A stretch of 64,000 bases of DNA from Elysia crispata (taxonomy: Eukaryota; Mollusca; Gastropoda; Plakobranchidae): positions 712,501-776,500 of the forward strand of contig JAWDGP010003786.1 of assembly GCA_033675545.1 (NCBI GenBank), given 5' to 3'. A program made the position numbers and the translations under genes. Each line of letters begins with the position of its first letter. Position 1 is the stretch's first letter. Below the pieces are notes generated by a model. It was given only the letters and a program-made list of their open reading frames with translations. It was not told the origin of the DNA and did no database searches. Below, one piece after another: positions 1 through 16,909 of this stretch.

Positions 1-1541
1 TGCATTCGAGATACAGACGTTATATCTTGACATTAGGAAAACAATTGCAAAGATCTGCTAAAATTATTTAATTTCTTCAAATATTTTGGATCGATACCTA
101 TTTATGGCAACAGTGGTTTTTTTTTTAATTCCATGTATGGCCCCGTAATTTACAGTCATTATTCTTGGCTTCAGCTACTTAGAAGTAAAATAAACTTAAG
201 GAATGAGCTCAAAATGTAGGATAAAAAATGTACCGGAAATTCGAACATTCATTGGCTTGCGGCACACAAGTAGCAACACAAAATCTAATTGGTTACTATC
301 ATTGAAAATTGCTTCAACGCAGTGTTGACTTTTTTTTGTTGGTTTACATGTTTCCTTGTTTACGCTTTAACTTTCTTGTTTGTTTTCTTAAAGTCTGATA
401 TCAAAACTATGATCGTGTGAAGAATTTTGTCGAGTACTGAAAATGCCATTCATGCATTTGGCCTTTAGAAAGAGAAGATTGGTTTACTCTTGGATATGTG
501 CAGGGCTGCATATTCATCACTTTTAACCAATTGAAACTTTTTTCCCTGATGAGATAAAGGATATTAATTATCAATTAGTAAATAAGAGCTTTACCTTAGA
601 CACAATGTGTTTCATCATGGGATATTGGATTTATATATCGTTCAAAATAAGGTCATTTGGAGAGAAGTGTTTCAAAATCAAAAGGATTCTTAAGAATCTC
701 TATTTGATAAATCTCACAAATGTATAAAAGAATTGAATATCAATGTTGTGTAACGATGTTTTTAGAGGCAGAGTAACATTTCCTCCATTACATTCTTATA
801 TCTTCACAGTTTAAGAGGTCTTTCACAGCTTATTCCGTTTTGTGTATTGATACATTTTTTTTTCAACTAAAGCACGCTTTATGCCTTATTGTAAGTTTTT
901 TTTTTTTTTTATTTCTTTAACTACAATATTTTTCCGTTGAAGATTCCATAAATATTATTACTTGAATAATGTTGTCCGAACCTTTTGAAAGATGTTTCCT
1001 AGAAATATCGGTTAGCCAGTAAAGTTTGCTTATACAACCAGGAATAAGATTTTCCAGAAATATCAGTCATCACAGTTACCATTACAATCATTTATTATTA
1101 ACATCTTTTATTTGGTAAATTGAAATGTCGTCTACTTATTTTAAAAAGGAAGGAGCTATATATTCCGTTTTGCTTCGTTACTCTAGAGGGAGGGTATAGT
1201 TTTGTTTTTATATTTGTTTGTCATTTCTCATTTAAATTGAAGTGTCGTCGTGCTTCACAGGACAAATACCAGGTCAAAGGGATGTAATCATAGGCAGCAC
1301 AATTTTCATATCCATTCTCACTACCTCAGTTAGTCTATTATTATTCAATGGTTCAGAATCTGATATTTCCTCCAGTTTCCTGAAATACTTTCTTTTCTAT
1401 GCTAAAATGCCATCTTCACTTTTTACAAATACGTGCCTCCGTTAACAGCAGGATAATGAATTTTTTTTCTTAGTAAAAAAAAAAAAAAAGAATAAATCAG
1501 CAGACCGTACGGTTTTCCTCAGCTATTGAATTAATATATAA
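1..1541. other. Upstream region without recognised gene
   Basis: AT-rich sequence with poly-T runs. The open stretches are short and have no splice sites or protein resemblance I can recognise. It presumably contains the ODF3 promoter and first non-coding exon near its right end. Confidence 0.5.
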
Positions 1542-1741
1542 CGTTCCAGCAAACAGAGGAGCAGATTTGAAAATCGCAGAACGGTCTAGTGAGGAGGAGC
1601 GAATTAAGCTGGGTTAGATGAGGTTCGCATGTTGATCCAATAGTTTTCCGGGGAGACAATTTCTATGACACACATTTCTGATCAGGATATTTTGATGCAA
1701 GAATTACTAGTTATTTTAATGTTTTTCTTTATTCTCCCCAG

Positions 1742-6304
<4,563 letters not shown>

Positions 6305-6685
6305 CTGCTATTGTGAAAAAAGTATTTGAATACAGAAAAACCAACTTGCTGCTGTTGCTAGTTATGTCATTGCAGCATCTCGTCTCATCATTCCCCTCTC
6401 CTGGGAGCCTGGGGACAAAAGAAATGAATTCTGAGCATGTTCCATCTGAGATAGTAGTGGTTCTATTTGACGTGAGTTAGCATCGCGAGACGAGGGGCGT
6501 GACTGTTGACCGGATTGTGAGATGTTCACCATGCGAAATTTAAAAACAAAACAACAAAAAACCGGAACTTCTTTGGGTGGAATGTTGAGCACAAAAATTG
6601 TCATCCCCGTGCTTTAGTGTCGGGCATCATTGAAGATATTAATGGATTTACTCAACGTTTTTCATCTCTGTAGAATGAACAGTAA

Positions 6686-6779
6686 AATAAAATGGTAGGA
6701 AGATATTGTGATAAGTCATCTGGAAGGAAAACATCGCTTCCTGCACATGGAAATGAGTAAATTAGTCATTCAAAATAAA
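6686..6779 (+). terminator. Poly(A) signals for ODF3
   Basis: AATAAA hexamers at 6686-6691 and 6774-6779, about 380-470 bp after exon B's stop. They are the nearest plausible ends for the ODF3 transcript. Cleavage sites cannot be seen. Confidence 0.5.
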
Positions 6780-7940
6780 TATTCCATTTCAAACGATTTC
6801 TTCTTATGTTGTAATCTCAATTATTTTGGTTTCTTTTCTTTGTTTGTATCTTTAAGATTTTGACATTGAATTTTCAGAGTCACGTTTCGTTCTCAATATT
6901 TCGGTTTACGACATGATACGAGATAAGATTTGAAACCATTTTCATGATTGATTTAAAGATAATATGAATTTTTCATCTCTCATTGTTATCAATTTCTATG
7001 CCAAGCTTTTTTTAACACATCCACAGATAGAATCTCAAGAATGTCAGCTTTATGATGCCTGTATTCCAAGTACTCAAAATTAACTTCAAAGGCATTTTTT
7101 TTCTTTTTTGCTTCATTAAACTTATAGCAGGTAATCATCCTTCATTTGCAGTATTCTTCCCTTCCAACCGTCTAACAAAATTAAATGACTTTAATATACC
7201 GTTAAGAAAATTAATACCTTAAAAAACCGAAAGAAACAAACTGACCAATATTATGAATAAAACAATAGATATTAAAACTTTACTATTTTAATCGCACTGA
7301 TTGAAAAAAAAAAATTTTTGTAAAGAAACCAACATCCTGCAGATTTGTATAAAACCAAATTTTATTATCACATTCAGAAGTTTTAAAGAATGACATGATT
7401 TATGACTTATATTAAAAAAATGAAAAATGTATTTTAATAATTTTTTTTTTTACCAAATGATACAGTTCAGTAAGAATACACATTTTTGTGTCATATTTAC
7501 ATTGCACCAAATGTAAACATAATCCATTGTTCTAAAAGATTGTTAATTAAATAAAAAAAATTTGCTGTCTGTGCTTCTCGTTTCATGGGTTGTTCGTTTG
7601 ACAAGTTGTTGTTTTTTTCGGCAAAAATAATGAAAAAAAAAAGACAAAAGATATGTGTAAGTGTAAGTAAAGAGGTTAAAAAAATACGGACTAAGTTACG
7701 AAAATATACTGAAAAAAAAAATGTATGAAGGGGAAGGAGGACTAGTGGTATTCTCTTACTGCACGCTTGTATCATTCATTCACGAACTCAAAACTCAACC
7801 TAACTCTCTTACTCACGAAGAGAATTATTTGAAATCCACGTACATTTCAAAGTCCTTTGATGCTGCACGAAAACTTGTTAGTAAGCCTGCTGGTCGCTTA
7901 CAAAACCTGATTATAAATGCATGACTTTGCTCCACACAAC
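6780..7940. other. Intergenic AT-rich DNA, nothing recognised
   Basis: Contains poly-A/T runs and no convincing exon, RNA gene or transposon on either strand. Confidence 0.5.
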
Positions 7941-7954
7941 TTATTGAAACGTTT

Positions 7955-9250
7955 GCAGATGAAGAAAGGGGTAAAGAGGAAAAAAGACAAAGAAAGAGAA
8001 GAAGAAGAACAAGAACAAGAACAAGAACAAGAACAAGAAGGAGGAGGAGAAGGAGGAGGACCAGTTCTGAGTGCTGAAAGGAAAGTCTACTCCAACTTGA
8101 AGATCAGTAAAAGTCACAATATGAAGACAGAGAAACCGAGGGGAAAAAAAGGAAAAGCAAGCGATATGAAGGATACTTAGGGTTCTTACAAGAACTATAA
8201 CGCAAGCAAAATTATACAAAGACACCAAATGAAAAAGCCAATGGAGTTTCCCTACAGCAGAATGCAACTTAAAGAAGAAAGGGAAGCATTGCACACACCC
8301 ACTGGATAACATGTTAAATAGAGAAAAAAATTCCCTATTCAAAGGAAAAAGACAGCAAGACCAAAAAAAATCAAATCTTTGAGGGAGGGCGAGAACGAAA
8401 GCAAATGAGACGAAAAAAAAAACAACAACAAAAAAAAAAACCAACAACAGATCAATAGAATGAAGAGTCAAGTAAAAGAGGCCACAAGTCTACAAGAAAC
8501 AAAGTGACAGAACAAAGAAATGATCAGCGAAATGAAGAAGCAAGAAAATAGTGACATAAGTCTAAATCCTAAAACTTTGTATTCAAAGTAAAAAAAAATG
8601 AAATAAAGAAAGGAACGGAAAATAAAAAGGGCTATGTTGGAAAACGAATAATCAGGAAAGTTGGAAAGACAAAGACCAAAACAGTTACAATAATATAAAA
8701 GTAAAGACAAAAATAGATACAACAAAAAGATATGATACAAAAGATGGAAAAATCGAAAAAGACTAAAATAGTAATATATAATATAAAGGCTAAAATAAGA
8801 ACAATAAAAAGGTACCTGGACAAAATAGACAAAATAGATACAATATAAAGATAAAGTAAAAAGAAAAAGGTCAAACTAGGTACTATATAGGGTCAAGGGC
8901 AAAAATAGATACAATATAAAGATACATTACAAAGATCGAAAAGTCGAATGGACTGAAATATGAAAAATGTAAGAATAAAAGCTAAATTAAGTCCAATATA
9001 GAGGTAAAGGACAAAACTGACAAAATAGATACAAAATAACAGAAGACACAGAAATAAGGTAAAAAGCCAAAACAGTTACAATATTAAGACAAGGATCAAA
9101 AGAAGTACAATATAAAGATAAATCCTATTGAGAAAATAGACTATAGACAAGTTCCTTTAGTTGGGGAGATTAATAAATTGAAAGGAAGTATAACATAAAT
9201 TGTAAAGATAAAGCATAACAATAAGAAAAAAGGAAACTCGAATTAACTAA
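7955..9250. repeat. Purine-rich (A/G on +) tract with degenerate minisatellite
   Basis: The + strand is strikingly rich in A and poor in T. It opens with GAA, GAACAA and GGA repeats (about 7998-8060) and passes into loosely repeated units of 20-30 bp. The recurring core resembles AAAATAGATACAATATAAAG, e.g. near 8700, 8830, 8900, 9020 and 9100. Open frames here encode only Lys/Glu/Gln-rich or Phe-rich low complexity and are not genes. Confidence 0.75.
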
Positions 9251-9832
9251 GACAAAATAGTTCGTGTTATTTGTAAATACGTTCCTTACTCATTGAGCGA
9301 GTAGCTATTAGGCCAAGTCGATGACCACATGACAGGACCTTATACTCGTACTGAACCCAAGGAGATAAAATAAATGAAAAAAAAAAATCACAATTTGTAA
9401 TCTTATGCTCAACAAGATCCTCCATATTTACTTTCAAATAAAGTTAAAATTTCTCATAAAGTGCATTCGCCGATTAAGTTTTGTAAAACCGTTTTTTTGC
9501 ATGGAATTCCTTTTAATGCCTCTCATTTATTAATATACATAAGTACCTATTACTATATTTTTCTAACTATTTCATCTTCATGACCTTTAAGCTTAACGAG
9601 CGGGGAATGTAGTTACTTTTTCCTTCAAATGGTCTTGTTTACTTGTTCACTTCAAGATGTAGATAATTCACTTTAACCCGTATGAATTAAAAGCTGACTT
9701 TAAAAAATCAGGATTTGTTTTGCTTAGAACTTGTAAAGTCCAGTTTCTTGTACACTGGACATCTTCTGTAACAGTCTAGCCCCCCCACGGAACAATGATT
9801 ACATCTATCTATCTACATATCTACTCATCTAT

Positions 9833-9836
<4 letters not shown>

Positions 9837-9886
<50 letters not shown>

Positions 9887-9908
9887 CTTTTCCTCCCACG
9901 CCCTCTCC

Positions 9909-9980
<72 letters not shown>

Positions 9981-10065
9981 CTCCATCTCTCTCTATCTAT
10001 CTATCTATCTATCTATCCATCTCTCTGTCTCTATCTATTTGTCTATTTGTCTGTCTGTCTGTCTG

Positions 10066-10116
<51 letters not shown>
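9837..10116. repeat. Composite AT / CT / CTAT / TGTC microsatellites
   Basis: (AT)n at about 9837-9880, (CT)n at 9909-9974, CTAT units at about 9990-10015, TGTC units at 10038-10056 and (CT)n again at about 10070-10115. All are nearly pure arrays. Confidence 0.95.
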
Positions 10117-10117
<1 letters not shown>

Positions 10118-10844
10118 TCTCGTTGTCCTTATGTGTTTTTTTTTTAACAATTCAGCCCCACGTGGCATGAGATAAGCTGCTTTGAACTTGAAAGTTTGTC
10201 CATCAACGATACTCTACATTCTATTTCTATATTATCTTACCTACAGGTGCTGTAACTGTTCGTTAGATTGAACTCTTCATTACCATCTGGTGTAATCATG
10301 ACTAATACTTGAGCTTTCCAACTTTCTTTCCTCTATCTATAATCTCTGATTGTCGATCCTCACATGATAACTGCGTCATCGATTAATATACGTCGGCGAT
10401 ACCGGCTGAACCAGTCTGATCAACAACAGTCAGGACTTTGTCTTCAAGCTGGAAAAAAAGATTCTATTTTTTAACTGGTGTCACAAAACCCATGATGATT
10501 TTAATATAAGTTAAGGGAAGGAAATTCTGATTGTCTTCTGAAAGAATGTAAGTAACCCAAATAGTGTCTTCATTAAACGAAGATGAGTAGAATGTATAGA
10601 AACTTTCAAATGCTTAAACTTTGTTTCATTGAAACAAAACACCGGTGCAAGCATAATTGCCCCTTTTATTTGTATTACACTTGAAATCAATAGTTTAGAA
10701 GCCTCTTGTTTTTGTACATTTGCATAGACGATGGTTTTATTTAATGCAATCCATTTTCTTGTTAGTTGCAGCTCTAAACATGATATTTAGGAAAGTCAAT
10801 TTTTATTTGCCCCAAGTAGGATATATATAAAGTGCATTCTTCTT

Positions 10845-11611
10845 TTTTGTTCTTGTTCGTGTTCTTCTTGTTCTTCTGTTCTTGATCATGTACTTGTTTT
10901 TATTATGCTTCTTCCTCTTCTCCTCCTCCGTCTTGTTCATGTTCTTGTTCTTATTATCCTTCTTCCTGTTCTCCTCCTTCTCCTCATCCTCCTCCTCCTC
11001 CTCCTCCTCCCCCTTCTTCTTCTTCTTCTTCTTCTTCTTCTTCTTCTTCTTCTTCTTCTTCTTCTTCTTCTTCTTCTTCTTCTTCTTCTTCTTCTTCTTC
11101 TTCTTCTTCTTCTTCTTCTTCTTCTTCTTCTTCTTCTTCTTCTTCTTCTTCTTCTTCTTCTACTACTACTTCTACTTCTTCTTCTTCTTCTTCTTCTTCT
11201 TATTCTTCTTCTTCTCCTCCTCCTCCTCCTTCACATTCTCCTCCTCCTCATTCACATTCTCTTCCTCCTCCTCCTCCTCCTTTCTTTCTTTCTTTCTTCT
11301 TCTTCTTTTTCTTCTTCTTCTTCTTCTTCTTCTTCTTCTTCTTCTTCTTCTTCTTCTTCTTCTTCTTCTTCTTCTTCTTCTTCTTCTTCTTCTTCTTCTT
11401 CTTCTTCTTCTTCTTCTCCTCCTCCTCCTCCTCCTCCTCCTCCTCCTCCTCCTTTTTCTTCTTTTTTTTTTTCTTCTTCTTCTTCTTCTTCTTCTTCTTC
11501 TTCTTCTTCTTCTTCTTCTTCTTCTTCTTCTTCTTCTTCTTCTTCTTCTTCTTCTTCTTCTTCTTCTTCTTCTTCTTCTTCTTCTTCTTCTTCTTCTTCT
11601 TCTTCTTTATT

Positions 11612-11698
<87 letters not shown>

Positions 11699-11778
11699 TT
11701 ATTATTATTATTATTATTTTATTATAGTGGTAGTAGTAGTTGTAGTAGTAGTAGCAGCAGCAGCAGCAGCAGCAGTAA

Positions 11779-11833
<55 letters not shown>

Positions 11834-11835
11834 CA
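10845..11835. repeat. About 1 kb composite trinucleotide array, mainly polypyrimidine
   Basis: Starts with TTCTTG-like units. Three long (TTC)n blocks follow (about 10998-11160, 11292-11415, 11470-11605), separated by (TCC)n blocks, a TTTC patch near 11280 and a (CCT)n block at 11416-11452. Then come (ATC)n at about 11612-11642, (ATT)n to about 11720 and (TAG)n with CAG units to 11833. The + strand is almost pure pyrimidine over more than 600 bp. Confidence 0.97.
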
Positions 11836-11989
11836 TCTTACTCTCTCTCTCAATCCCTGTGATGGTCTCTTTATCTTCATTCCCTCCCTCTCGGACTCTC
11901 TCTATCTCTCTCTCTACTTATCTTCAGATATTTCCCCCTCTCTTCCTCTTTGATCACGCAATTGAATCCTGCTTGATGTAGGCTGATAA

Positions 11990-13440
11990 GGGTATGGTGC
12001 ATCCATTAATGGATTCGTGTAATCATTCAACCATTTCTCAATAAATAAATCAATTTTTCTTCAAGACCGATCCTCTGTATGCAAGAAAGAAAACCGAATG
12101 TGTTTCTATTTCGTGCGAAGGTCTTACCGTGTTTTGAGATAATATTAGTTTTTATTTCCAATTTCTTGTCACCGACAGTTAAATACTTCACACTCTTTCA
12201 TCCAACGAGAATGCGAAAAAGTGCGATCTCAATTCTAATTCGAAAGAATGTGGAAAAAAGGCTCTAAGATTTATCACGTCTGCTCCATTGTAAAGATTAC
12301 AGCAAGCACTGCTAGGGAATTCCACTCACAGTACATAAGGCCCAATTTGGCCTAAAAGATCTTAAAGTTACAATGCTTTTTGGTTCACTAAAGGAGAATC
12401 TAGCTCTTGCGGGACGGTAAAACCCTATGTGTTTAGAACCAACAAGAAAGAGAATGTACCTGCTTTAATCAGCGGCTTATATTAATTTCTGTCATAAGCC
12501 AATTCACCCAACTTCTTAACTCTGTCGATGACATTGATTTATTATAAATATGATTTAGTAATGAATGAAATTGGCATCTTTGAAGGCCAAAGCTGGTCGT
12601 AGTGTCCTTGTATTTCGGCAACTGTTATCAGTTGATTGTTCAGATTAAAGTGCATAGACCTAGTAAAGTCTGCAGTCAGGGTCTCATTTAATGATAGCGC
12701 ATACGTCATTTATTTTAGAATATTTTACAATAATATGATGGCTAGAGCAGAGATAGCTTTTTTAGTCTTATGTACATCATAAATTGCCTTTCACCTGCAA
12801 AAAAAAAATATTATAGTGGATTGACATATTAAGCAACATTGGCCATTTAGATTTCGAGTTGTATATTTCACAAACAATTATTATGATTTTCCAATTAGTC
12901 ATAAATTTTTGATTTTCTGTCCCGCCTAAGTGGGGTAGCATCATTAGGCTCTATTTTACGTAAAATTCTATTTTTCTAACATTCTGCTGAATTTTTTAAA
13001 ATCTGCTGCAAATAAATAATTTTTAACGTAATCTTTTATTTATTTTTTTTTAACTGCGTGATTATTATTATTATTTTTTTGTTAACCAGGATAATCAAAG
13101 TACAATTTTAAAATGGGCTATGCTTATGGGGGAAAAGAACTGGGAGGCACAATATGTTCAATTTTGGCTAAATATATTGATGGCTGCGTTCATAAAACGA
13201 TAAATGAAAAATATAATTTATATATCATAAACAATTTAAAATAAATCTACCTCCCCAAGATAAAAAGTCAGCAGTGTTTACCTCCTTGAAATACCTTGAA
13301 TTAAAGTATTGTAACACTGAGTAATAGGCGATTGACCGGAAGATAAAGATATATAGGGAAGTTTTCTGATATTCGGGACCAATTTTAAACGTCAATAATT
13401 TGCCTTTAGAGGAATGGGCAGCACCGTAAAATGAAGGGCG
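11990..13440. other. Intergenic, nothing recognised
   Basis: AT-rich unique-looking DNA. Neither strand shows a protein I recognise. Confidence 0.45.
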
Positions 13441-13455
13441 GCAGAACACACTCAC

Positions 13456-13519
13456 GTCGGTTGCTATGACATAGGTTTTGACATGAAATCTGCACATCTC
13501 GCTGGACGTAATAATCATG
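13456..13519 (-). CDS. Candidate minus-strand exon, Cys-containing, unknown gene
   Basis: On the minus strand, a good acceptor (long T-rich tract then TTTTTTCAG) opens 64 nt read in phase 0 as HDYYVQRDVQISCQNLCHSN, closed by a consensus donor GTGAGT. Its phase matches the end of the candidate exon at 15760-15893. Not recognised as a known domain, and a chance pair of splice sites is possible. Confidence 0.25.
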
Positions 13520-14031
13520 CTGAAAAAACAAAACAAACATAATTCTGTTTGAAGACTATGTCCAGAAATCGCTTGCCGCTGGTATGCAATTCAGAGAAAA
13601 ACTTACAGTCAAGACTGTGTAGTTATAGATTATGCCTCATATCATTATGCACGACCTTTTTAATGCCTTTGTCTCCTAGTGGTAGGTTGGTAATTGAATA
13701 ATGGCTAAAAGCCACAATCTACCATATTATAGAAAATACAATGGTGAAATCAGATCTATTTTCACTTTTCATTATGACTAAACCACCATTTGCTTTCTTC
13801 AAGGGGAATTAACTGATTTTCAAGTACGGACACATTAAATTTTGTTTAGTCGATTTCAATGTATTCATGTCGTCTGTACTCTGTATAACTGACCTGAAGG
13901 CATGTAAAAACCAATATGACAAGAGAAAATTAAGATCTTACTTTGAAATCAACAATTTCTTTGGCACAGAAAGTTCTCATACAAACTAGACTGGCAAGGC
14001 CACACGTCGTTGCCCATTTGAGGAGGAAACA

Positions 14032-14055
14032 AACAAACAAACAAACAAACACAGA
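14032..14055. repeat. (AAAC)n microsatellite
   Basis: About six AAAC units in a row. Confidence 0.85.
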
Positions 14056-14402
14056 GTCAGCCTATCAAATTCAATAAGACAGAGTTAGACAAGGGTATTA
14101 GGATTAGATACCGACGCCTTCATCAGAAGCACCATCAGCATCAACAGTATCAAAAGAAGGCTAGATCTTGTTTCGTTAACCCAGTTCCAACAAAGTTGAA
14201 GTTGCATACTTATCATTTCATAACAGAAATCTTTGACATAGTATACATGGGTAGGCCTACGTACGATGAATCTCAAAATTTCTTCATGGCTCGCCTGAAT
14301 CTTCAAGGTGCATAATTAATCACACTTATGATATTGATAAAGAGAGCTGTAAGTACCTCGAAATCTGGATTGATGAAACGGTCTCGTTGCTAATGCCATT
14401 TG

Positions 14403-14442
14403 CCCCCCCCCCCCCCAAAAAAAAAAAAAAATAAAAAAAAAT
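14403..14442. repeat. Poly-C followed by poly-A tract
   Basis: A run of about 14 C directly abuts A-rich sequence interrupted by single T. A similar junction occurs near 54336. Confidence 0.8.
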
Positions 14443-15759
14443 ACAAGAATTTGGCTTAATATTAATATAAATGGCAATTACATTCAAAGATAAACTTTTG
14501 AGAAGGGTAATGTGTCTATGGAACTATTAACTGTTTATTTAACTTTGTTATGCTTTTTTTTTCCTCTGAAAGATCAGCATTTTCTTATTACCCAGTATTG
14601 GATAACCTTCCTTTTGCATTTAATTCGCTGTTTATAACAAAGTCACTGAATGGAAAAGAGGAAAGTGAAAACTGTCAAATAAAATGTAGCGTGTGAAATT
14701 AGGCAACTTGTAAATCTCGTGAGTTCTGTTGTGGGTACATTTTCTACATTATGGGAAGATGTGTTTAAACCGCTAGAAAATGTTAAAATTAAACTCTGTA
14801 AGGGTTCGTTCACAATTATCATTAATGTCCTCTTATCTCCTGAATGCAACTCGAAAAAACTAGGGTGGATCAGGTAATGTTTTCAGCCATCTGAACCGAT
14901 CACTACTCGCAGTACACTAAGCTTTAATCCTGCGCAGATCCCAGAGGACAAAAAAGAGTATGAGGAAATTGTGATCTTGAAAATATCGCACATAAGAGAC
15001 AGGAGAAGCGAAAAAGATGCGGCAAAGTCATATCGTGATACAAACGCGCCTTCTGGAGCAAGACTTTTCGTGCTCCAAAATGCGACTGAGTCAGGTGCTG
15101 CATAAAGGCTGTCACACATGTTCTCTCTCCTACTTAAATTTCACATGACAATAAGCAGTGAAAGATGTCGTGGGAACGCTTATGATAGAAAGGCTTTATG
15201 TGGATGGTGGCTGGAAATGGTACCGTTTTAGTTAACGCTTTGAGCTTATTGTGACTAAAACGAAAAGTTCGGTTTTGATATCTTTATTTATACTGATGAT
15301 AAAAATAGGAGTTTAGCGGGAAAAAAAAGTAAATATAATTTACACGGTCCATGGAATAAAAAGACCGAAGCACACTGCAAGAAATCCATTTTTCCACTGT
15401 CACAACAGTCACAGTAAAATTATGGAAAAATACCTGTTGGACATGTCAACATTGTGATACTCTCAATCTACCCTGACCAGTTTGACTGGGCTACTTTAAT
15501 TGTTTGGCCAATATGACTTAATTATTCCGTTGACAACATAATGGGCATGCGTCACCTTTATCGTATCTAAAGACTATATAAAAACTGTTTACAGGTATCT
15601 AAAACGTGTATTGTAATTTGAAAAACAAAAATTGAATGCTAAATAACTGTCATTGTGATTGATTAGAATTTGAACTTTTTTTCTTGCTCTTTATCCGCCC
15701 AACATTTCCTCAAAGACGGCCATGTTAATTTTGGCCTCCAGGCCTGAGGCAAATATTAC

Positions 15760-15893
15760 CTCTCCTGAGTGTACACAAGAGTACTCGCTAGACTTGCACT
15801 TAGACAATTTATCATCTCTCCAGCAATCATGCCTCTGGCATTGAATGCTGACCCATGGCGGCGTATGGAAGTGGCTCACGAAACCGAGGTATT
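15760..15893 (-). CDS. Candidate minus-strand Cys-rich exon, unknown gene
   Basis: Acceptor ATTCTAG behind a T-rich tract, donor GAG|GTAATA, 134 nt with one open frame. It reads YLGFVSHFHTPPWVSIQCQR, then HDCWRDDKLSKC and KSSEYSCVHSGE. Four cysteines and a balanced composition look more like coding sequence than its AT-rich surroundings. No family recognised; it could be a secreted Cys-rich protein or an old transposon exon. Confidence 0.28.
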
Positions 15894-16029
15894 CTAGAAT
15901 GATAAAAGAATATAAAATTTAAAAAAAATCAAAGTTTGCTAAACCTTGAATATCAAGTTGATCTTGCCCAGGTCTCTACCCTCTTCCTAGCGGCTATTAC
16001 TTTATGGCCGCTGGTGTAGGAAGTCGAGA

Positions 16030-16330
16030 TAAAGATAAGAAAATCTAGATCTAGCTAACTTATTTGGACTCTTGATCTAAAGATCTCTTCTTCATTTAGG
16101 TCTTTTTAATCTGGAGCATTCTAATGAAATAACCTAGCTAACTTTAGAACTAATGTTTTATCCCCTTAAATTAGATCTAAATCTTTGCATTTTGTTAAAC
16201 TTATACAGACCTCATTTTCAGAGCATGCTTTTCCATAGGAATAAGACTTGGATCTAGATCTAGACCTTTTTTATTCCATATTGTAAAGTATACTTCAGAG
16301 TCTGACTACAGGTCTAGATCTACCGCCTAT
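16030..16330. repeat. Cluster of overlapping AGATCTAGA/TCTAGATCT palindromes
   Basis: Several copies of AGATCTAG-type palindromic strings occur in 300 bp (near 16047, 16075, 16173, 16252 and 16312). The same string recurs at 17980, 22700, 42305, 42450 and 63910. Confidence 0.6.
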
Positions 16331-16733
16331 ATAGAAATATAAATATGATTTGGAAGTTCACATAAAAGCTGTTATGGCGGATTCCACGAACATGGATCAA
16401 GATTGTCCCAAAATTATAAAATTTTCACCTTTCAACAACACGCACATATTATACATCAAAAGAAAGGGAATTTAAAGCTGAATTCAAGTATGTAATTTTT
16501 AAGACCGGTATTTTTTTACCTGTACACCCCAAACGCATCGGCATTCAAAATTATGTTTTTCTGATAGATTTTGATGTGCTGAAGATGCATCTGAAGGTTT
16601 TTTTCGTCGCAAATAAATAGTTTTTGAAATATTTTACTTTTTAATATGGATTATTTCTTCTTTATTAACCTACTTTGCCGTACTGATTTGCTCGAGGTAG
16701 GTGCCTTTTTGCATATTAATTACTTCCGTCTTT

Positions 16734-16800
16734 CGCGCATGCGTATTACTTTCTTTTTAGTTACTCTTTGCGCATGCGCAACCGTTAATTGGCATGCGCA
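16734..16800. promoter_or_regulatory. Three GCGCATGCGC-type palindromes (NRF1-like sites)
   Basis: CGCGCATGCG at 16734, a perfect TGCGCATGCGCA palindrome at 16769-16780 and GGCATGCGCA at 16791. The middle one fits the NRF1 consensus. They sit about 110-170 bp upstream of the transposase-like ORF and may be its promoter. Function is inferred from motif only. Confidence 0.4.
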
Positions 16801-16909
16801 ATTAAGGGCGCGTCTTTTCATCGATCGCGTCTCTTGATTCTGTCATTTCATTGTCTTTACTCAGAGGCTCAACAGCTAATGTGTATTGATCGTGATTGTG
16901 ACTTACTTC

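Noticed and set aside
7917-8471. Lys/Glu/Gln-rich + frame and Phe-rich minus frame
   Set aside because: Both fall in the purine-rich repeat tract and follow its composition.
10882-11981. Long frames of Phe/Leu/Ser (+) and Lys/Glu (-)
   Set aside because: Translation of the trinucleotide array; no complex sequence and no splice context.
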